DNA of 64,000 bases from NCBI RefSeq assembly GCF_029360725.1, contig NZ_JARKMY010000002.1, positions 1-64,000 of the forward strand, read 5' to 3'. A program made the position numbers and the translations under genes. Source of the DNA: Chryseolinea sp. H1M3-3 (GTDB taxonomy: Bacteria; Bacteroidota; Bacteroidia; Cytophagales; Cyclobacteriaceae). Positions 51,009 through 59,494 of this stretch are shown here, piece by piece. Under the pieces are notes generated by a model that searched no databases, had not been told where the DNA came from, and was given only the letters and a program-made list of their open reading frames with translations. Within the stretch, counting starts at the first letter, position 1. Each line of letters opens with the position of its first letter.

Positions 51009-52256
51009 ATGAAAAACATAAAAACTTATATAAAATCGATTACCTCGTGGTTCTTCCTTCCCGTATTATTGATGGTCCTTACATCATCCAGTCCCTTGAA
51101 TACAGATGTAAGTCAGAAGCCAGTAATTCGTCTTGGAATTATTCCACTTACTGACTGTGCACCCATTGTCATGGCTAAAGAACTAGGGCTGTTTGAAAAA
51201 TATGGTGTCAATGTCGAAATATCCAAAGAAGCTTCCTGGGCTAATGTTAGAGACAAAATTCTGACTGGTGAATTAGAAGGAGCTCATTGTCTTTCCAGTA
51301 TGCCGCTCTCAGTATATACTGGCGTTGGCGGAAAAGCGGGATCTGAAATGAGAATTGCGATGATTCTTAATAATAATGGTCAGGCCATTACATTATCAAA
51401 AGATTTTTGTGGCAAAGTAGGTTTTAAGCAGACCACCAAGGTTGCGCCAGTAGTTGCATCCAAGCTAAAAGCGGATAAAGAAGTTACGTTTGCCATGACT
51501 TTTCCTGGTGGTACACACGATATCTGGTTACGTTACTGGCTAGCAGCTGCAAACGTAAGCCAGAAGACTTCAAAGATCATTACTATTCCTCCACCCCAAA
51601 TGGTTGCTAACATGAAAGTTGGAAACATGGACGGTTTTTGTGTAGGCGAACCGTGGAATGGCGTAGCTGTGAAGCAAAATATCGGATTTACGGAGATATC
51701 AACTCAGGACATCTGGAAACACCATCCTGAAAAAGCATTGGTCGTGAATAAAAAATTTAGTGAGGAAAGAAGAGAAGATTTAAAAGCAGTCATGAAAGCC
51801 GTCCTGGAAGCTTGTAAATGGTTAGACAACAGGGCGAACAGAAAAAAGGCGGCCGAAGTAATCGGAAGAACACCCTATGTCAATGCACCTGCGGACGTAA
51901 TTGAAGCCCGACTATTAGGTGATTACAACCTGGGTTGTAATCAGGGAACTGAAATCTACACCGATGATTACATGCTCTTTCATCGTAGCGGTGAAACCAA
52001 TTTTCCGCGGAAATCTCATGCGATCTGGTTTATGACACAATTTGTAAGATTTGATTATCTAAAAGAAGCCCCGGATTACAAAGCTATTGCTGACAAATTG
52101 ATCATGCAGGATTTATATAAGGAGGTCGCCGCTAGCATGAAGATCAAGATCCCCGATGACGACATGAAGCCGTTCACCATTGATCTTGATAAAGCCAAAT
52201 TTGATCCGAACAGTCCAGGAGAATATTTGAAACAGGTAAAAAGTATTAATCAATAG
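51009..52256 (+). CDS. nrtA: NrtA-like nitrate-binding protein of ABC importer
   Basis: The 415-aa product is a periplasmic binding protein with a signal peptide (SWFFLPVLLMVLTSSSP), no lipobox, and the CmpA/NrtA motifs PVIRLGIIPLTDCAPIVMAK, ASWANVRDKILTGELEGAHC, TFAMTFPGGTHDIWLRYWLA and MVGNMKVGNMDGFCVGEPWN-like NMKVGNMDGFCVGEPW. It binds nitrate (or nitrite/bicarbonate-like anions) for NrtB/NrtD. It is followed by an 11-bp perfect stem-loop before nrtB, which may let this subunit be made in excess over the permease. Confidence 0.92.
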   Translation: MKNIKTYIKSITSWFFLPVLLMVLTSSSPLNTDVSQKPVIRLGIIPLTDCAPIVMAKELGLFEKYGVNVEISKEASWANVRDKILTGELEGAHCLSSMPLSVYTGVGGKAGSEMRIAMILNNNGQAITLSKDFCGKVGFKQTTKVAPVVASKLKADKEVTFAMTFPGGTHDIWLRYWLAAANVSQKTSKIITIPPPQMVANMKVGNMDGFCVGEPWNGVAVKQNIGFTEISTQDIWKHHPEKALVVNKKFSEERREDLKAVMKAVLEACKWLDNRANRKKAAEVIGRTPYVNAPADVIEARLLGDYNLGCNQGTEIYTDDYMLFHRSGETNFPRKSHAIWFMTQFVRFDYLKEAPDYKAIADKLIMQDLYKEVAASMKIKIPDDDMKPFTIDLDKAKFDPNSPGEYLKQVKSINQ

Positions 52257-52263
52257 TATTCAC

Positions 52264-52295
52264 GTCAACCTCGGTCAATGCAGGCCGAGGTTGAC
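52264..52295 (+). other. Perfect intercistronic stem-loop between nrtA and nrtB
   Basis: GTCAACCTCGG (52264-52274) pairs perfectly over 11 bases with CCGAGGTTGAC (52285-52295) around a 10-base loop. It is followed by an A-rich, not T-rich, stretch, so it is not a classical terminator. Its place just after the binding-protein gene fits an mRNA-stabilising element. Confidence 0.75.
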
Positions 52296-52311
52296 TTAAA
52301 AAAATAACAGC

Positions 52312-53181
52312 ATGAAAAGAGCCATAACACTCACAATGACGCTGACAAGAGATTGGATGAAAGGAACTACTCCTTCGTCATCTCAAGGATTGCACACGAC
52401 TATAAAACGAATTATATCCATTTTTACGGGATTATCTTATAACCTTATTGGTATAGTGCTTTTGCTTGGAATTTGGCACGTTGTAAGCCTGGTTACCGAT
52501 GGTGAATTGCCAGGGCCTATCGCAACGTCATCCGTTTTTTGGGAATTGATCAGCAATCCGGTATACGACTATGGACCCAACGATAAAGGTATAGCCTTAC
52601 AGTTATACAGTTCATTGAGCCGTGTGTTTACAGGGTTTATATTAGGATCAATAATAGCCATCCCGATAGGTTTGTTAATGGGGGCAAACTCTTTCTGTCG
52701 AAAGATTTTTTATCCTATTGTGCAAATTTTAAAACCCGTTTCGCCGCTTGCCTGGTTCCCTATTGGCCTGGTTGCGTTTCAATCAGCGAGTGATGCCACG
52801 ATTTTTATCATTGTCATTACTTCCTTATGGCCCACGCTTATTAACACCGCTTTTGGTGTAGCTTCTATACCTGACGATCATAAAAATGTGGCTAAAGCTT
52901 TTGGTTTTTCCAAATGGAAATATCTTACAAAAGTACTTCTGCCATACAGTCTCCCTCATATCATTACTGGACTGCGTCTTAGTATAGGCGTAGCGTGGTT
53001 GGTGATTGTTGCAGGCGAGATGTTGTCAGGAGGTATGGGCATTGGATTTTTTGTGTGGGACAGCTGGAATGCTTTGAGCCTTGAAAAAGTTATTTCAGCG
53101 ATCCTCATCATCGGGCTCGTGGGTCTGTTGCTTGACCGCGTGTTTTCTTACCTGGAAAAGAAAGTTACCTATTCAATCTAA
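52312..53181 (+). CDS. nrtB: NrtB-like nitrate ABC transporter permease
   Basis: The 289-aa product has an N-terminal polar stretch and six membrane segments. The binding-protein-dependent permease motif lies around VAKAFGFSKWKYLTKVLLPYSLPHI (EAA loop), with LKPVSPLAWFPIGLVAFQSA and GVAWLVIVAGEMLSGGMGIG typical of nitrate/sulfonate/taurine permeases. It sits between the binding protein and the ATPase, 11 bases before the latter. The initiator could be one of several nearby Met codons. Confidence 0.92.
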   Translation: MKRAITLTMTLTRDWMKGTTPSSSQGLHTTIKRIISIFTGLSYNLIGIVLLLGIWHVVSLVTDGELPGPIATSSVFWELISNPVYDYGPNDKGIALQLYSSLSRVFTGFILGSIIAIPIGLLMGANSFCRKIFYPIVQILKPVSPLAWFPIGLVAFQSASDATIFIIVITSLWPTLINTAFGVASIPDDHKNVAKAFGFSKWKYLTKVLLPYSLPHIITGLRLSIGVAWLVIVAGEMLSGGMGIGFFVWDSWNALSLEKVISAILIIGLVGLLLDRVFSYLEKKVTYSI

Positions 53182-53192
53182 ATGTGAAATGT

Positions 53193-54011
53193 ATGAGCTA
53201 TCTGAAAATTGAAAATATGGAAATCGCCTTCAACTCTTTGAAGGGCAAATTTGTAGCGGTAAAAGATATCAACCTGGAAGTTGAAAAGGGACAAATCATT
53301 TCAATCATTGGACATTCGGGATGTGGTAAATCAACTATCATGAATGCGATTGGCGGAATGGTGTTCCCGTCAAAGGGGAAGGTCGTTTTAAATGGGAAAG
53401 AAATTAAAGGTCCTGGTCCAGACCGCGGAATAGTATTTCAAAATTATTCTTTGCTGCCCTGGTTAACGGTTTACCAGAATATTTTTCAGGCTGTAGATGC
53501 AGCCTTGCGTAATAAAAACAAGTCGGAGAAACATGAATTGTCTGAGAAGTACCTGAAGATGGTAAACCTTTGGGAGCATCGCGAAAAATATCCCAAGCAA
53601 ATTTCAGGAGGTATGAAGCAACGTGTCGCAATAGCGAGGGCATTTGCCATTGACCCAGAAGTGCTGTTGCTAGACGAGCCTTTTGGCGCACTGGATGCTT
53701 TGACAAAAGCTTCACTTCATATTGAGCTATTGAAATTATGGAATCTTACACATCGGTCTAAGACCATCGTCATGGTGACACATGATATTGAAGAAGCTGT
53801 TTTTCTTTCTGATCGGATTGTGGTGATGAACAATGGACCGGCAGCAACCATCCGAGAAATTGAGGAGGTGCATTTACCTCGGCCAAGAAATAAAAAAGAC
53901 ACTGTGAACTTACCTGAATATAAAATTATCCGCGAACGCTTATTGAATTTATTAATTGAGAAAGTAGCGTTGGATGAATCGGAATTTTATAAGGAGGAGC
54001 GGGCAGCTTAA
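53193..54011 (+). CDS. nrtD: NrtD-like nitrate ABC transporter ATPase
   Basis: The product of about 272 aa has Walker A IGHSGCGKSTIMNAIGG, Q-loop FQNYSLLPWLTVYQN, signature QISGGMKQRVAIARAFA, Walker B VLLLDEPFGALDAL and switch His VTHDIEEAVFLSD. It energises nitrate uptake through NrtB. ATG at 53193 is preferred to GTG at 53184. There is no NrtC-type fused binding domain, so the system has a single ATPase working as a homodimer. Confidence 0.92.
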   Translation: MSYLKIENMEIAFNSLKGKFVAVKDINLEVEKGQIISIIGHSGCGKSTIMNAIGGMVFPSKGKVVLNGKEIKGPGPDRGIVFQNYSLLPWLTVYQNIFQAVDAALRNKNKSEKHELSEKYLKMVNLWEHREKYPKQISGGMKQRVAIARAFAIDPEVLLLDEPFGALDALTKASLHIELLKLWNLTHRSKTIVMVTHDIEEAVFLSDRIVVMNNGPAATIREIEEVHLPRPRNKKDTVNLPEYKIIRERLLNLLIEKVALDESEFYKEERAA

Positions 54012-54068
54012 TCGTCATTCAAAGTTATTGGATGGGGTTCATTTATGTAGCACAAAACAATTTGTAAC

Positions 54069-57000
54069 GTGGCAATCAAAAGAGATGGTAGTTTTAAAAC
54101 AACGTGTTCCTATTGCGGTGTAGGCTGCGGCATTGTTGTTAAGAAGGATCGAAAAAACAACCTGGTGATCGAAGGTGACAAAGACCATCCGGCAAACAGG
54201 GGAATGTTGTGTTCGAAAGGAATGAACCTTCACTACGCGATGCAGGATACGCGCGACCGGCTGCTTTATCCGGAAATGCGGTGGAGTAAAAATCATCCTT
54301 ACCAACGCGTCACCTGGGACGCCGCCATGCAACGGAGCGCCGCTGTTTTTAAATCGATCATTCAAAATTATGGACCTGATGCAGTAGGATTTTACGTATC
54401 CGGACAATGTCTCACAGAGGAATATTATCTGGCCAACAAACTGGTAAAAGGGTTTATTGGAACGAACAACATAGATACCAACTCGCGACTTTGCATGAGC
54501 AGCGCAGTTGCGGGTTATGCAAATATGCTTGGAGAGGATTCCGTACCTGTTTCTTATGAGGATATTGAAATTGCAGATTGTTTTTTAATTGCAGGCGCCA
54601 ATCCCGCCTGGTGTCACCCGATTTTATTCAGGAGAATAGAAGCGCATAAGCAAAATAATCCGGACGTTAAGATAATCGTTGTAGATCCACGAAAAACACA
54701 AAGCTGTTCTATTGCCGACCTGCACCTTCAAATTACGCCAGGTACCGATATTTATGCATATAATGCCATTGCTCGTGTACTGATTGAAAATGGTGAAGTC
54801 GATTTTGATTTCATTGCCAAACACACGGAGGACTTTGAAAAATATCGTGATTCTGTTTTTAAAATTTCCATCGAGGAAGCTGCTGACAAATGTGATATCA
54901 CGATCGATCAAATCAGGTTGGCTGCAAGCTACATTGCGTCTTCTAAAGGTTTTCTTACCCTTTGGGCCATGGGTCTTAATCAAAGTGTGATTGGGGTAAA
55001 GAAAAATTTCGCGTTGATTAGCCTTAATCTCATCACAGGTCATATTGGAAAGCCTGGATCAGGACCATTCTCACTAACGGGACAGCCCAACGCAATGGGA
55101 GGCCGGGAAGTAGGAGGATTGGCTACCATGCTTGCAGCGCACCGAAGCATTGCGAATCCTCAACACAGAACCGAAGTGGCGGAGTTTTGGGGCGTTCCTA
55201 AGATCTCAGACAGGCCTGGTCTTACAGCAACACAAATGATTGAAGCGTTAGAACGTGGAGATCTTAAAGCTGTATGGATTGTTTGTACAAATCCTTTAGT
55301 CAGTTTGCCGGACGCACGGCGGGCTGAGGCAGCGCTCAAGAAAGCGAAATTTGTGGTCGTTCAGGATATCTCTCGAAATTCTGACACGTTGCAATTTGCC
55401 GACGTTATTCTCCCTGCCGCAGGGCATTTTGAAAAGGAAGGAACCATGACAAATTCCGATCGTCGCATAAGTCATCTGAGCAAAATTGTAAATGCTCCCG
55501 GTGAAGCGTTACCGGATGCTGAGATACTCTGCAAATTTGCTAAAGCGATGGGCTTCCAGGGATTCGATTATAGCAATCCATCTGAAATTTATGATGAGCA
55601 CTGTCGACTTACTAAAAACACAAACATTGATATCAGTGGACTTTCCTACGAAAGATTAAAATCCGAAGGTACTTTCCAATGGCCAGTACCGTCAGCCGAT
55701 CATGGAGGCACCAAAAGATTGTTTACGGATCATACGTTTTTCACGCCATCCAAAAAAGCAAGATTTTTTCCGCTCGATCATCCTGAAAATCTTTCCGAGC
55801 CAGTGAGTGAAAAATTGCCATTGATCCTTACAACGGGACGTATACGCGATCAATGGCACACCATGACCAAAACCGGTAAGGTGAATAAGCTTCGCCAACA
55901 TATTGACAAACCGTATGTCGAAATTCATCCCGAGGACGCTGACGCCAGAAATATAAAAGAGGGCGATGTCGTGATCGTTGAAAATGGAAGAGGTGAAGTA
56001 AGGGTATGCGCAAAAGTCACGGAGGATATTAAACGTGGTGTTGTTTTTTTACCGATGCATTGGGGTAAAATCCTAAACCAGGATTATGCCCGTGCAAATA
56101 ATCTGACAAGCACACTGGTCGACCCGATATCAAAAGAACCTGATTTTAAATTCGCAGCAATAGAAGTAAAAAAATATAAGAAGCCTGTTGAAAAAATCAT
56201 TATCGCTGGCGCAGGGGCTGCATCATACAGATTTCTGTGTACGTATCGTTCCCTGAATCCTACGGATGAAATTCAGGTGTTCTCTAAAGAGAAATATCCC
56301 TTTTATAACCGGGTTCTACTCCCCGAATATGTGAATGATAAATTATCGTGGGATAAACTGCAGAAATTTCAAGTTGGAGAATTTGAAGTTTTGAATGTGA
56401 AGTTAAACCTGGAAACTGAAATAGTTGAAATCAACCGAAGTGAAAAATATGTCGTTGATAAACACGGCAAGAGGCACAATTATGACAAATTAATTTTAGC
56501 GACCGGTACCCGTGCACATGTGCCAAAAGATGCTCCCGTCAACTTACCTGGAATATTTACCATGCGCACACGGCATGATGCTGACACCCTTAAGAATTTT
56601 CTGGAACCCAAAGGCCATGTGTTGATTATTGGCGGTGGACTGCTAGGCCTGGAGTTAGCGGCATCGTTGAGTGACATTGATGTAAATGTTTCCATCCTTC
56701 AATTGGGAAGCCGGCTGATGGAACGTCAAATCGATAATTTGGCAGGAGAGCTCCTACGGGATTTCATTGAAGAAAAGAACATCACCGTCTACATGAACGA
56801 CCAGGTACAAGTAGTGGAACCTGCGCATCAAAAAGGAAAGTTGCGTGCCCGGTTGCGCAGCGGAAAAATTTTGCAGGCTGATGCGGTAGTGTACGCGGTC
56901 GGGACCCGGCCGAACATTGAATTCGCAGTGGAGTCCGGACTTGATTCTGCTCAGGGAATTATCGTAAACGACTATATGCAAACAAGCGACCCGGACATTT

Positions 57001-57581
57001 TTGCTATTGGTGAAATTGCTGAGCACCGGGGACGCATGATGGGTATCACCGCTGCGGCTGAAAAACAAGCGGATGTGTTGGCGAATTTCATCCATGGCGA
57101 TTTCCAAAGCTTATATGAGGGCGCGGTGCCCATGAATATTCTGAAGCTCTCCGGATTCGACCTTTGCTCACTTGGTATTCCGGATGTTCCGGTTAACGGA
57201 GAAGGTTATGATGAAATTTTATTCATCGACAAATCTTTGCGGTATTATAAGAAATGTATTATCAAGGACGACCGGTTGGTAGGAGCAATTTTGATTGGTG
57301 ACAAAAGTGAATTTGCCGAATTTAAATCGCTCATTGAGAGTAAAATCGAATTGTCAGAGCGAAGAATGCAGCTGTTGCGGTCAGGTAAAAAAGTTGAGCC
57401 GGTAATTGGTAAATTGATATGCTCTTGTAACCAGGTAGGCGAGGGGAATCTTACCAAATTGGTGGAGGAAGGATGTCACACACTTACGGCACTTTGTCAA
57501 AGATCCGGAGCGGGCCTAGGATGCGGCAGTTGTAAACCTGAAATTCAAAAAATAATAAAGGAGAGTCTGGTGAAGGTATAA
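54069..57581 (+). CDS. Fused assimilatory nitrate reductase and NirB-like flavoprotein
   Basis: The 1170-aa product reduces nitrate to nitrite in the cytoplasm. Residues 1-700 are a NasA-type molybdopterin enzyme: [4Fe-4S] ligands Cys13, Cys16, Cys20 and Cys48, ISGQCLTEEYYLANKL-like VSGQCLTEEYYLANKLV, and LITGHIGKPGSGPFSLTGQP. A C-terminal molybdopterin-dinucleotide domain carries DQWHTMTKTG (about 595). From about 705 to 1105 it is an FAD/NAD(P)H oxidoreductase like the N-terminal half of NirB (GAGAAS, PFYNRVLLPEYV, VLIIGGGLLGLELAASL). The end is a BFD-like [2Fe-2S] domain with Cys1118, Cys1120, Cys1152 and Cys1155. NAD(P)H can therefore feed electrons to the molybdenum site within one chain. 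The start is GTG at 54069. The gene is part of the nrt operon. Confidence 0.92.
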   Translation: MAIKRDGSFKTTCSYCGVGCGIVVKKDRKNNLVIEGDKDHPANRGMLCSKGMNLHYAMQDTRDRLLYPEMRWSKNHPYQRVTWDAAMQRSAAVFKSIIQNYGPDAVGFYVSGQCLTEEYYLANKLVKGFIGTNNIDTNSRLCMSSAVAGYANMLGEDSVPVSYEDIEIADCFLIAGANPAWCHPILFRRIEAHKQNNPDVKIIVVDPRKTQSCSIADLHLQITPGTDIYAYNAIARVLIENGEVDFDFIAKHTEDFEKYRDSVFKISIEEAADKCDITIDQIRLAASYIASSKGFLTLWAMGLNQSVIGVKKNFALISLNLITGHIGKPGSGPFSLTGQPNAMGGREVGGLATMLAAHRSIANPQHRTEVAEFWGVPKISDRPGLTATQMIEALERGDLKAVWIVCTNPLVSLPDARRAEAALKKAKFVVVQDISRNSDTLQFADVILPAAGHFEKEGTMTNSDRRISHLSKIVNAPGEALPDAEILCKFAKAMGFQGFDYSNPSEIYDEHCRLTKNTNIDISGLSYERLKSEGTFQWPVPSADHGGTKRLFTDHTFFTPSKKARFFPLDHPENLSEPVSEKLPLILTTGRIRDQWHTMTKTGKVNKLRQHIDKPYVEIHPEDADARNIKEGDVVIVENGRGEVRVCAKVTEDIKRGVVFLPMHWGKILNQDYARANNLTSTLVDPISKEPDFKFAAIEVKKYKKPVEKIIIAGAGAASYRFLCTYRSLNPTDEIQVFSKEKYPFYNRVLLPEYVNDKLSWDKLQKFQVGEFEVLNVKLNLETEIVEINRSEKYVVDKHGKRHNYDKLILATGTRAHVPKDAPVNLPGIFTMRTRHDADTLKNFLEPKGHVLIIGGGLLGLELAASLSDIDVNVSILQLGSRLMERQIDNLAGELLRDFIEEKNITVYMNDQVQVVEPAHQKGKLRARLRSGKILQADAVVYAVGTRPNIEFAVESGLDSAQGIIVNDYMQTSDPDIFAIGEIAEHRGRMMGITAAAEKQADVLANFIHGDFQSLYEGAVPMNILKLSGFDLCSLGIPDVPVNGEGYDEILFIDKSLRYYKKCIIKDDRLVGAILIGDKSEFAEFKSLIESKIELSERRMQLLRSGKKVEPVIGKLICSCNQVGEGNLTKLVEEGCHTLTALCQRSGAGLGCGSCKPEIQKIIKESLVKV

Positions 57582-57652
57582 AAATAGCAGTTATCCAAAA
57601 CCGGTAACACTTGAACGTGAATGATCTTCCAAAAAACTAATAAATCAAAACT

Positions 57653-57687
57653 AGCTTTCTGCATTCAGCTTTAAGCTTTTAGCTTTA
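57653..57687 (+). repeat. Heptamer tandem repeat (AGCTTTN)
   Basis: AGCTTT occurs at 57653, 57667, 57674 and 57681, spacings 14, 7 and 7, so five 7-bp units with the second one degenerate (TGCATTC). It ends 4 bases before the ATG of the rubredoxin protein gene, inside the region where the ribosome would bind. Confidence 0.8.
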
Positions 57688-57691
57688 CTCC

Positions 57692-59134
57692 ATGGAAATG
57701 AAAAAGAAGAGCGATCTGATCCGGGCCTTTGTAAAAGGTGGATTTATATCACCGGCAGATCTGTTGAAGATCATGGAATTGTCACGAAACCTGGGAAATA
57801 AGTATGTGCTTTTCGGGTCTCGTCAGGACATTATGTTTCCCTCTAACAACGCTGATGAACAGTCGCTCGCAAAGGCATTTCAGGCGCTTAATATAGATTA
57901 CGAGCTTGGCAGTGATCAGTCTGTCTACCAAAATATCGTTAGTTCTTATGCTGTCGTCAACGTAGTGGAAACAACTAACTGGGTTAAAGAAGATACATAC
58001 AATGTTATCATCGACGGCTTTGACTACATGCCCCGTTTAAAGATCAATATTGTTGATCCGGTTCAAGGGTTGGTTCCTCTTTTTACAGGTGAATTAAATT
58101 TCATTGCATCGAAAGAGGAAAATTACTGGTACTTGTACATCCGTGATCCGCGAAAGGGCCAGGTGATAGAATGTTGGCCGCGGCTGATATATGGCCATGA
58201 TATTCCAAAGATTGCAAAAGAACTTGAGAAAATATTTCTGGAGCTATTGCCCTTTACGGCAGAAGAGCTTCACATGATCCTGAAGAACAATTATGTTCGC
58301 ATCAACTATAAATCCATTCCTGAGAAACTAAAATTTCCTGAAACGACTTTTCCATATTATGAGGGCCTGAACGCCATGCTTAACAATCAGTATTGGTTAG
58401 GGCTCTACTGGCGAAACAATCAGTATGATATTGATTTCATGACCGCCGCATGCCGGTTATGCCAGGAAACTAACATTAGCAAAATCAACATTATTCCCTG
58501 GAAGGCATTTGTCATTAAAGGAATAAAAGCTTCAGATCGCATACGCTGGGAAAAACTGATGGGTAAATTCGGCATTAACGAACGTCACTCTTCATTGGAA
58601 TTGAATTGGCATTTACCGGTGATCGATCGTGAAGCGCTTGAATTAAAAAAGTTTCTGGTCCGCGAGTTAGATCAACAGGACATCAGTACGCACGGTTTGA
58701 CGTTTACGATCAAGACGAACCGTGATATGTTTTTATTTACTGCCATTGTTATCGAAAAGAGTTCAACACCTGGAGAACATTACAATATTTTGTATGCTAA
58801 AAATTTCAACCCTAATAATATTATTCACCATACCTATGCGCGCAATGTAAAAAAGGAAATGATTCCTTCACTGCTGATCGAGTTAAGTAAATTATACTTC
58901 CGGCAACTAAATCCTGAAAAGGAACACAGTGGTGATGCAAAGCAGGAAGTTCATGTGAATGGATTTGTAACAAGCTATCAGTGCAGCAATTGTTTAACCA
59001 TATATGATAAGAAGTATGGAGACCCTACTTCCAACATTCCAGCTGGGGTACCGTTCGAAGATTTACCCGATACATACAAATGCCATGTTTGCGAAAGTGC
59101 GAAGAAATATTTTTTGCCGGTAAAGGATTATTGA
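57692..59134 (+). CDS. Rubredoxin-domain protein with nitrite/sulfite reductase-like body
   Basis: The 480-aa product ends in a rubredoxin with Cys431, Cys434, Cys464 and Cys467 (YQCSNCLTIYDKKYGD, YKCHVCESAKKYF). The first 80 residues (FVKGGFISPADLLKIMELSR, then FGSRQDIMFP) and residues 290-370 (HGLTFTIKTNRDMFLFTA) look like the ferredoxin-like half-domains of siroheme nitrite/sulfite reductases. The cysteine pairs that bind siroheme-[4Fe-4S] are absent; only CRLCQE remains in the body. It is 110 bases after the nitrate reductase. It may be an electron carrier or docking partner for that enzyme; catalytic nitrite reduction is unlikely. Confidence 0.85.
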   Translation: MEMKKKSDLIRAFVKGGFISPADLLKIMELSRNLGNKYVLFGSRQDIMFPSNNADEQSLAKAFQALNIDYELGSDQSVYQNIVSSYAVVNVVETTNWVKEDTYNVIIDGFDYMPRLKINIVDPVQGLVPLFTGELNFIASKEENYWYLYIRDPRKGQVIECWPRLIYGHDIPKIAKELEKIFLELLPFTAEELHMILKNNYVRINYKSIPEKLKFPETTFPYYEGLNAMLNNQYWLGLYWRNNQYDIDFMTAACRLCQETNISKINIIPWKAFVIKGIKASDRIRWEKLMGKFGINERHSSLELNWHLPVIDREALELKKFLVRELDQQDISTHGLTFTIKTNRDMFLFTAIVIEKSSTPGEHYNILYAKNFNPNNIIHHTYARNVKKEMIPSLLIELSKLYFRQLNPEKEHSGDAKQEVHVNGFVTSYQCSNCLTIYDKKYGDPTSNIPAGVPFEDLPDTYKCHVCESAKKYFLPVKDY

Positions 59135-59295
59135 CCGTCGTCTGAACTGGCCATCATTCTTCCACTGAGTGCGTATTTTAGCCGGATCATGCCGAAGTGT
59201 GTCGTGAAAGCAGCGAAAAGAATCGGATCTTTTGTTGATAGATTTGGGTTAGCCTTAAGGTAGCTCAGGGTTAGCTCCACGTTAACTTCATCCAT
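59128..59295 (-). CDS. Possible 55-aa protein at the end of the nitrate cluster
   Basis: On the minus strand ATG at 59295 opens a 55-codon frame ending with TAA at 59128-59130, overlapping the last bases of the rubredoxin gene tail to tail. The product starts MDEVNVELTLSYLKANPN, continues LSTKDPILFAAFTTHFGM and ends SGRMMASSDDGQ, a natural-looking amphipathic composition. The start codon lies in the last unit of an 11-bp tandem repeat. No family was recognised. Confidence 0.4.
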   Translation of the reverse strand: MDEVNVELTLSYLKANPNLSTKDPILFAAFTTHFGMIRLKYALSGRMMASSDDGQ

Positions 59296-59336
59296 CTTAC
59301 AGTCATCTTACATTCATCCTACAGTCATTGTACAGT
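59293..59336. repeat. Four tandem 11-bp repeats
   Basis: CATCTTACAGT, CATCTTACATT, CATCCTACAGT and CATTGTACAGT stand head to tail at 59293, 59304, 59315 and 59326. The unit consensus is CATCTTACAGT with changes at a few positions only. The unit length is close to one turn of DNA. On the minus strand each unit ends in ATG, and the last ATG starts the possible 55-aa frame. Confidence 0.9.
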
Positions 59337-59494
59337 GAGGGGGGTGGGAATGGAGGTGGGAAATACCACGGCTGTGAAAAGACCTGACGGACCCGAATTG
59401 CAAGTCTAAGATACAATTTTTAGGGCGTTGTTCTATGAGGACCGTTAGAAAATATGAGGAGAGTTTTTTCGCTCATCTCAATGTTGTAGCAATG
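59337..59494. other. Intergenic stretch after aspartate kinase
   Basis: Together with 59135-59336 this forms a gap of about 360 bases with no established gene. Beyond the 11-bp repeats and the possible 55-aa frame, it holds a purine-rich GAGGGGGGTGGGAATGGAGG stretch at 59337-59356 and nothing else recognised. No clear terminator for aspartate kinase was found. Confidence 0.55.

Noticed and set aside
54624-55043. 139-codon minus-strand frame in the nitrate reductase gene
   Set aside because: Shadow of a conserved coding region; no domain seen.
57692-59134. Reading the rubredoxin protein as the missing nitrite reductase
   Set aside because: The cysteines required for siroheme and [4Fe-4S] binding cannot be found in the body of the protein.
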